Of a DNA stretch of 14,565 bases, positions 9,419 through 14,565 are shown piece by piece. Below the pieces are notes generated by a model. That model made no database searches. It saw nothing but the letters and a program-made list of their open reading frames with translations, and was not told where the DNA came from. The position numbers and the translations under genes are program-made. How positions within the stretch are numbered: the stretch's first letter is position 1; each line of letters opens with the position of its first letter. The stretch is from positions 351,724-366,288 of the forward strand of contig NW_006768812.1 in NCBI RefSeq assembly GCF_000204055.1, written 5' to 3'. The stretch is from Melampsora larici-populina 98AG31. Its lineage: Eukaryota; Basidiomycota; Pucciniomycetes; Pucciniales; Melampsoraceae.

Positions 9419-12400
9419 TCATCTGGATATAAAGAAGTTCGGCAAACCTTGGCCATTGGGCTCTTTGGGAGATATCTCGCTATCAGGCTTTGGGGGAAAG
9501 ATGATATTTAAATAATCTAGAACCTCTTGTGGTGTCTTGCCTGCTAAAGCGAGTTCTTTTGCTAGTTGGTTTCTATCACGTCGTTCAAGGGCAATGGCCT
9601 CTGCAGCAGCTGTTTCCTTGGCTTCTTGGCGCTTGAGGTGAAACTTCTCTCTGCTCCAATCCAATTCGGTCCTCAATTCGACTTTGGCTTGCATTTCCTT
9701 ATCTTTCGCTTCATTGTACTTCTTGTCCTCGAATTCGTGTCGCCAGTCTGAATTTTCCTTCAGGATATCCATCTTCTGTTGGCTTCCACTTTGAAGAGCT
9801 GATGCTAGAGGATGCTTGAAATCCCTGGTTCGAACGTTTGCCGGATCGATTGATGGTAGAGGATCCAAGCCGCGAGCAGCCAAAGTTTTAGTAGATGACT
9901 TTTGGCGACTTGAAGCGGCAGAAGGTTTGCGATCTTTGCTGGTTGATTCAGCCTTCGCACTTGGGCCCTTTCTGCGGCGTACAGGCTTTTTTTCAGTGGT
10001 CTCATCGTTATCAGTGCTGTCTAATGCTATTTCAGCTGCTGTGAGGCCTTTTTCCTTAATAAATGGAATCAAACAAAGAGAAGAATATAAATATATAAAT
10101 GAAAATATTAGTAATGAAAAAAATCAAAAGGGATTGAAAGGATGAATGTGTATCTTACCATTCTACTGCGTTTCTTTTGTGAAGAACGTGGTGGCCCTTT
10201 GCCTTTGATATCTTCAACATCTGATTCTTTGTCCTTATCTGAATAGGGAGTAAGAGGGGGTGGGAGGTCATCATCAGAGCTATCGTCATGGTTGCTTTCG
10301 ATAGTTTGATGTTTTTGATTGTCTTCAGAATCCGAAATGACAACCTCCTTTTGACAACCATGATTTCGAGATTTTTGACCATCTTCAGAATCTGAGACAA
10401 TTATTTGCTTTCCAGCTCCAAAATCTTCATCGTCATCTTCCTCGTCATTTTCATCTTCCTCTTCATTGTCATCTTCCTCTTCATCGTCATCACTGTTGTC
10501 TTCATATTCAAAAAGTCCACTATCCATGATGCCAAATGCGTTGACGTTTCCTTTATCTTTGAAGAGGGCGTCCAGCTGGGCAAAACAAGGACATATAGAA
10601 TCCAGCCTTTCGGGCAAAGTCCAAATACCACGTTTATTGTCCTTTTCGTTAGTTCCAGAACCGGTGTAGAACTTATAACCCAACAAGGGTTATACAGAGC
10701 TGGAAGAGGATAATCTACTAATAAAATGACTAGTAGAAGTTGTCTAAGGACTGCTCTTCTAAAACAACACAATCAGAAAGAGCTCTGTTGTATTGAGTAC
10801 TGATAAGGCACCAGAGAAATATATCTTCACACGTAATTTAACTTCAAAAGCACACTTTGTATTACTATCAACACTGCTATAGTGTTATTCCCAATTGATA
10901 ACTAAAAGAAATAAGCAATATCTGATTGATATTATTCCCAATAAGTCTTTATGACTATAAAACTAAAGTAAATTTCTCGTTATAGCTGTAATAAAGGGCG
11001 TATTTAAGTGACCAGGTACTATTAAAATAAGTTTATGATGATAAACAAAATAATAATGGTGTAAACGATAAAGAAAAAAGGGGAACAACAGTCCCAAAAC
11101 CCTCTCAAAGTATATATAACAATGTACTAGAACTTTTACAATGGTCAACAGCCTCCAAACCAATCAAATCCGCCCAAAATTCCCTAAAAACCCTATGATG
11201 ATGCAATGTAATGATTTTGTTACTAATAAATGATGTAATTTTCACAGCTAAAAGTGATCAATGACGCAATAATACGATGTACAGCACTTCTTATGATGAA
11301 TACAGGTGATTTTTTCCTTGTAACCTAGCTGAAAACCAATTTTTGAGATTACAAATTTTTTCAGATGTGCTCCAATTTTTGATTACTAAAGTGCATCTTG
11401 TAGCCCACGTGTTACTGATCATTTCTGACACCTACATGACCTACTTCTGATGAGTGATGAGTAAGATATTGAGTTGTGAAGTTAAGGTTTTTAGTGTTAC
11501 ATGTGACTTGTGACTGTAAATTCGAGATTCACACCAATTCTTTATTTGCCTTATAACGTTTTACACACACCTCCGTTACTAATGATTTAAAGTTTGTACA
11601 TTATGTAATCCACTCTTCTGCGTTGAATGAGCCATCTATCAACCTATTCTGACGTCATTTGACATATGTAATTAGCTGAAAACCTCCATTTTCCACGAAT
11701 TTCACCCATTTTCTTCACTTTTCACAGCTACTACTCTCTTTTTCTTGCTCATGTAATATGACATCATCATCTATAACCTTAAAAATCCCGGAAAATCCTC
11801 TTGGCAACCTTAAATTCCATCACTACCACTATTACACAACCAAACTACACGTGTACCTCTTGTTTACCAACTTCGAAAAAGTGCCTTTTTCCTAATAACT
11901 TCTGTTTCTACTTATCAACCTTGAAGATTAAAATTGTCATAGTATAATATAATGTTGTTCTTTCATATTCTAGCCTCATAATACCCATAACTTTATTTTT
12001 ACTAACCTAAAAACCATTTTCCAACCTTTGTACCTATAATTTCGAATTTTTCTTATGTTTTTCTTTCTTTCTTTTTGTAATAAGTTTGTAAGTAAACTAT
12101 AATGATCTTATGTATAATGTGAAATAAAAATGATGTAATGTTGACCTAATGACCAATACATAAGCCTACAAGAGCTTCAATTGATCAAAAACCTCCATTT
12201 TCGAATTTTCTTTCCTGCTGAATCCTGCTAATAAACTGGTAAACTGGTAATTGTGAATTTTTTAATTGATCCCATAAATTGATCACCACACCGGTACCCT
12301 TGTTCGTACACTTAGCTAACATATACTTTCCTTTCCACCGCTCCACTCGCAGCTTGAGTTGACGACCAGTAAGTCTCATTCTTGTGTTGTTGTTTCGACG

Positions 12401-13015
12401 ATTGTAATTGTTATTGATAGTACTTGCTAAATCATTTAAGAGTGTTTTCGGAGACATTGACTGTCCGGTGATCTTAGTTTTGCTACCACCACCGAAAAGT
12501 GCATTCCGGAAACTAGGACGATCGAGATGAGCTAGAATTTCTTTGTAGTCGGGTTTTTCCAAAGGCGGGCCTTTGTACATTGGGGGTTTTTGAGTTCCTC
12601 CTGAACCAGGAGTCGATTTTGATTTGGAAATGCGTTTGGCACGAGGTTTTTGAGGTTTTTTAGTTGTCGATCCTGACTGATTTGGTGCTTTGGCGGCCGC
12701 AAGTGTTCTTTTAACTTTGTCAGGAGTAGTGGCACGAGGTATTTGAGATTTTTTAGTTGTCGATCCTGAACCAATTGGCTGACCCAATTGATTTCGGGCT
12801 TTGGCGGCCGCAAGTGATCTTTTAACTTCGGCAGGCGTAGGCTTGCCCTTGCCTGTGTGTCCAGTGGCGGCAAGATCTGCCAGAAGCTGAAGTTGAGTCC
12901 GGCGAGGTGCACGGGCAACCTGGTGATGTTTCTGATGTCAGCAATCCATATCTGAGATTTGATTTGGGAAGATTGGAGGACTTACTGAACTAGCACGATT
13001 CTCTGATGTGGCCAT
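9419..13015 (-). CDS. Myb/SANT-like accessory protein of the Harbinger-like element, split by a 1.6-kb gap
   Basis: Known PIF/Harbinger accessory proteins bind element DNA and help carry the transposase into the nucleus. Model on the minus strand: exon 1 13015-12986 (MATSENRASS), 54-nt intron, exon 2 12931 to about 12290, a 1.6-kb gap, exon 3 about 10671-10159, 104-nt intron, exon 4 10054-9419; all junctions are phase 0, about 606 residues. Domains: basic N-terminus with an internal repeat (VKRSLAAAKA and VKRTLAAAKA); a Myb/SANT-like region (about 137-224) ending WKGKYMLAKCTNKGTG; then TLPERLDSICPCFAQLDALF (242-261), typical of these proteins; an Asp/Glu tract (281-307); two (I/V)VxSDSED motifs; basic clusters KKRSR and KKPVRRRK; and a charged C-terminal coiled coil (about 487-560). 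If the gap is not spliced, the N-terminal frame stops at 12185. The acceptor for exon 2 could also lie 12 nt later. Homology of the two halves is inferred from their fit into one known architecture. Confidence 0.72.
10666..12289. other. Non-coding interruption of the accessory gene (long intron or nested insertion)
   Basis: About 1.6 kb of AT-rich DNA without a plausible coding frame separates the two halves of the Myb-like module. ACCGGT lies at both borders (10660-10665 and 12290-12295) in the same codon phase, and collapsing one copy would give a continuous KGTGSGTNEKD. A canonical splice is also possible: donor GTGGTG at 12289 with acceptor TATAAG ending at 10672, adding FYTG. The flanking copies form ACCGGTGT...ACACCGGT, but because ACCGGT is itself palindromic this is weak evidence for terminal repeats. 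A 15-bp word AAAACCTCCATTTTC occurs at 11679-11693 and 12188-12202. No known element type is recognised. Confidence 0.5.
12639..12839 (-). repeat. In-frame tandem repeat in the accessory gene
   Basis: Two units starting GCACGAGGT on the plus strand at 12639 and 12732 (93-bp spacing, 31 codons; the second is about 15 nt longer). On the coding strand each gives VKR(S/T)LAAAKA.NQ, GSTTKK and a PRA-type basic end. It expands the basic linker before the Myb-like region. Confidence 0.7.
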
Positions 13016-13039
13016 TGTTCAGAATGATGTTTTGATTCG

Positions 13040-13453
13040 ATTGATTTCACTTAAATGAATTGAATGAAATGATTCAGATTGATTGATTGAGATTCGGATT
13101 GAGATTGAGATTCGGATTGAAATAAATGAATTGAGATTGATCAAAAACAATTTGGTTGTAACTGGCTGATCAAGGATGATTCAGAAAGAGTTGGTGTGAA
13201 GAGGATGTTTTGAATGAATTGATTTGTAGAGTAGAGATTTGAATGAAATGATTTGAATGAAATGATTTGAATGAAATGAAGTGAAATAAATGAATTGAGA
13301 TTTGGATTGAGATTCGGATTGAGATTCGGATTGAGATTCGGATTGAGATTGATCGAAAACAATTTGGTTGTAACTGGCTGATCAAGGATGATTCGGAAAG
13401 AGTTGGTGTGAAGAGGATGTTTTGAATGAATTGATTTGTAGAGTAGAGATTTG
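13040..13453 (+). repeat. Tandem repeats upstream of the accessory gene: 111-bp copies plus GATTGAGATTCG microsatellites
   Basis: Two nearly identical 111-bp blocks, 13131-13241 and 13343-13453, both contain AACAATTTGGTTGTAACTGG and end GTAGAGTAGAGATTTG. They are separated by runs of GAATGAAATGATTT and the 12-bp word GATTGAGATTCG. The region lies between the accessory start codon (13015) and the right terminus, so it is probably leader or promoter DNA of that gene. Confidence 0.8.
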
Positions 13454-13469
13454 TAGATATGAGGATGGG

Positions 13470-13705
13470 ATTTGAGGAGAATCGAAGGGATGAAGATAGG
13501 TAAGCGATGAGGATGGGATGAGGATGGGATGAGGATAAGATGAGGTGATCGAAAGGGATACAGGTGATTGAGACAGGATATGAGAGGGTATGAGAGAGAA
13601 AGAGAGAGGTGATCGAGAGAGGGTATGGGAGAGAGAGAGGTGATCGAGAGAGGGTATGGGAGAGAAAGAGGTGATTGAAAAGGGGTATGGGAGAGGGAGA
13701 GGGCA
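13470..13705 (+). repeat. Purine-rich (GA/GGAT) minisatellite
   Basis: Repeats of GGATGGGATGA (about 13509-13540), followed by several units of GGTGATCGAGAGAGGGTATG with GAGAGA spacers. On the minus strand this is a long CT-rich tract upstream of the accessory gene; CT-rich tracts are common in fungal promoters and leaders, so it may serve that role. The Ser/Pro-rich minus-strand frame here is a product of the repeat. Confidence 0.75.
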
Positions 13706-13817
13706 GGTGAACTTCTTTGAACCTTGTCTCACCTGCTCCTACCTGCTCTCACCGGATTTTTTTGAGTATGGGCCAAAGTACTTATAAATTATAAGGTGAC
13801 TTATAAATTATAAATCT

Positions 13818-13905
13818 TCGAGCCACCTCTAGAGATGGCTCGATGGTCTTAAAACATAAGTTTTGTTTTAAGGACATCGAGCATGTCTTAAAACCTAAAA
13901 AAGTG
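13818..13905. repeat. Right subterminal palindromes and TTAAAA repeats
   Basis: 13818-13843 is a near-perfect 26-bp palindrome (24 of 26 positions) with arms TCGAGCCA and TGGCTCGA around CTCTAGAG. CTTAAAACA at 13848-13856 pairs exactly with TGTTTTAAG at 13864-13872. CGAGCA recurs at 13878 and TTAAAA several more times towards the terminus. These words also occur inside the left end. Confidence 0.65.
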
Positions 13906-13914
13906 CCTTAAAAT

Positions 13915-13932
13915 TCAAACTTGAACTGCCCT
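13915..13932 (-). repeat. Right terminal inverted repeat, 18 bp
   Basis: The exact reverse complement of 6439-6456, followed by the ATT target duplication at 13933-13935. Confidence 0.9.
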
Positions 13933-13935
13933 ATT
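13933..13935. other. Right target-site duplication (ATT)
   Basis: Direct copy of the ATT at 6436-6438. Confidence 0.6.
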
Positions 13936-14027
13936 GGGAAAAGCAACAATGTTACACGCAAAAGGAGAACAATCAGTAAAGCATAACAAAAATATCGCAG
14001 AAACAGTTTATCAGGGGAATAAAAAGG

Positions 14028-14036
14028 TATAAATAG
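14028..14036 (+). promoter_or_regulatory. TATA-box-like motif
   Basis: TATAAATAG lies in flanking DNA to the right of the transposon. With the pyrimidine-rich DNA at 14220-14400 it could mark a promoter reading out of the window, or the U3 of an LTR. No coding frame follows within the window. Confidence 0.25.
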
Positions 14037-14565
14037 ATGACAATCCGTCTACCGATATTCATGCCCCCAAGCGTTCCTCGTGAGTACACCGAAAGGAAAA
14101 GCTCAAAGTTTATTATATAATGATGATGATTCTGGGACAGACGAGCTCAGACAACATACACTCAGACACGAATAGTACACTAACGAAACACTTGATATCA
14201 CAATTAGGACACACACAAGGATTCTCACTTTGACTCCAACAGCCCTTCTTATACCTTTCAATCCTCCCAAAACTCCGACCAACTCCTTTACATCCAACCA
14301 CTTTCCCCTTACAGCTCCGACCGATTCCTTTCTCTTCCTTCGATTCCGACCAGTTCCTTCCTTATTTTAGCCCCTATTCGACTCAATTGTTTTCTATTCA
14401 AACCCAGGTATGTGTCTTAGTTAGGTTTCATTTCCTTCTTTGTACTGTTTACTTGTGATTCCACTAATCGATACCTTCCTTCTTATACCTGTATACTGAT
14501 TGCTTTCTCTCAATTACTTCGCTCCGACCGATGTTTACTTGGCTTACTCATGCTAAAACTTCCAT
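14037..14565. other. Right flank, no supported gene; recurring TCCGACC motif
   Basis: Pyrimidine-rich on the plus strand. YTCCGACC recurs at 14273, 14315, 14344 and 14522, three times followed by RRYTCCTT-like sequence, suggesting a decayed repeat or a leader. Two overlapping minus-strand frames (14103-14301) have Cys-containing text (PCVCPNCDIK) but match nothing I recognise. CAG followed by GTATGTG near 14405 could be a splice donor in a plus-strand transcript. Confidence 0.4.

Larger units (their letters stand above)
6439..13932. mobile_element. PIF/Harbinger-like DNA transposon, complete between termini (7,494 bp)
   Basis: Perfect 18-bp inverted repeats at 6439-6456 (AGGGCAGTTCAAGTTTGA) and 13915-13932, flanked by ATT on both sides, delimit the element. 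It carries a DDE_4-type transposase on the plus strand near the left end and a Myb/SANT-like accessory gene on the minus strand from the right end, the two-gene convergent layout known for PIF/Harbinger elements. The interior also holds several short tandem repeats. The termini are intact, so it could be mobilised in trans. The transposase frame has an in-frame stop and the accessory gene is interrupted, so autonomous activity is doubtful. Confidence 0.88.

Noticed and set aside
10405..10713. Plus-strand hydrophobic frame that looks like membrane segments
   Set aside because: It is the antisense of the Asp/Glu tract of the accessory protein.
13141..13732. Minus-strand frames with NPNLNPNLN or Ser/Pro-rich text
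   Set aside because: They are direct translations of the GATTGAGATTCG and GA-rich repeats, with no independent evidence of coding.
1..14565. tRNA or rRNA genes
   Set aside because: I looked for the GGTTCRANYCC arm on both strands and found only hits inside coding exons or without a cloverleaf.

Overview
The window looks like basidiomycete, probably rust-fungus (Pucciniales), genomic DNA. The reasons are AT-rich intergenic DNA, many short GT-AG introns of about 54-151 nt, a MEP-type ammonium transporter split into ten visible exons, and a PIF/Harbinger-like transposon with a separate Myb/SANT-like accessory gene. Genus cannot be fixed from sequence alone.

Layout. (1) 1-2208, minus strand: ammonium transporter, complete at the N-terminus and cut at the C-terminus by the window edge. 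(2) 2209-4703: noncoding or unresolved DNA with no convincing gene. It holds one copy of a short dispersed repeat (3188-3230) and a possible TATA box (4288). (3) 4704-5351, plus strand: an OTU-family cysteine protease frame with its catalytic Asp, Cys and His but no ATG, perhaps joined to a short signal-peptide-like exon at 4704-4777. (4) 5352-6435: noncoding DNA with a second copy of the dispersed repeat and a 119-bp tandem duplication. (5) 6439-13932: a 7,494-bp PIF/Harbinger-like element with perfect 18-bp terminal inverted repeats and a 3-bp ATT target duplication. (6) 13936-14565: flanking DNA with a TATA-like box and a recurring TCCGACC motif, but no gene I can support.

Inside the transposon two genes converge, each starting near one terminus. 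The transposase (plus strand, 6813-8207) keeps a readable DDE triad but carries an in-frame TAA just after the catalytic Glu region. The accessory gene (minus strand, 13015-9419) encodes a repeat-rich basic N-terminus, a Myb/SANT-like region, a CPCF..LDALF segment, an acidic tract, two SIM-like motifs, nuclear-localisation-type basic clusters and a C-terminal coiled coil. A 1.6-kb non-coding stretch splits its Myb-like module; it is either a very long intron or a nested insertion. Both subterminal regions carry CGAGC motifs, palindromes and TTAAAA motifs that could be binding sites. The two proteins would work together in known PIF/Harbinger systems: the Myb-like protein assists nuclear import and DNA binding, and the transposase cuts.

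I found no clearly new enzymatic system. The most informative points are the intact termini around a transposase with a stop or nascent intron, the interrupted accessory gene, the Glu replacing the first twin-His of the transporter, and the OTU frame lacking a start.
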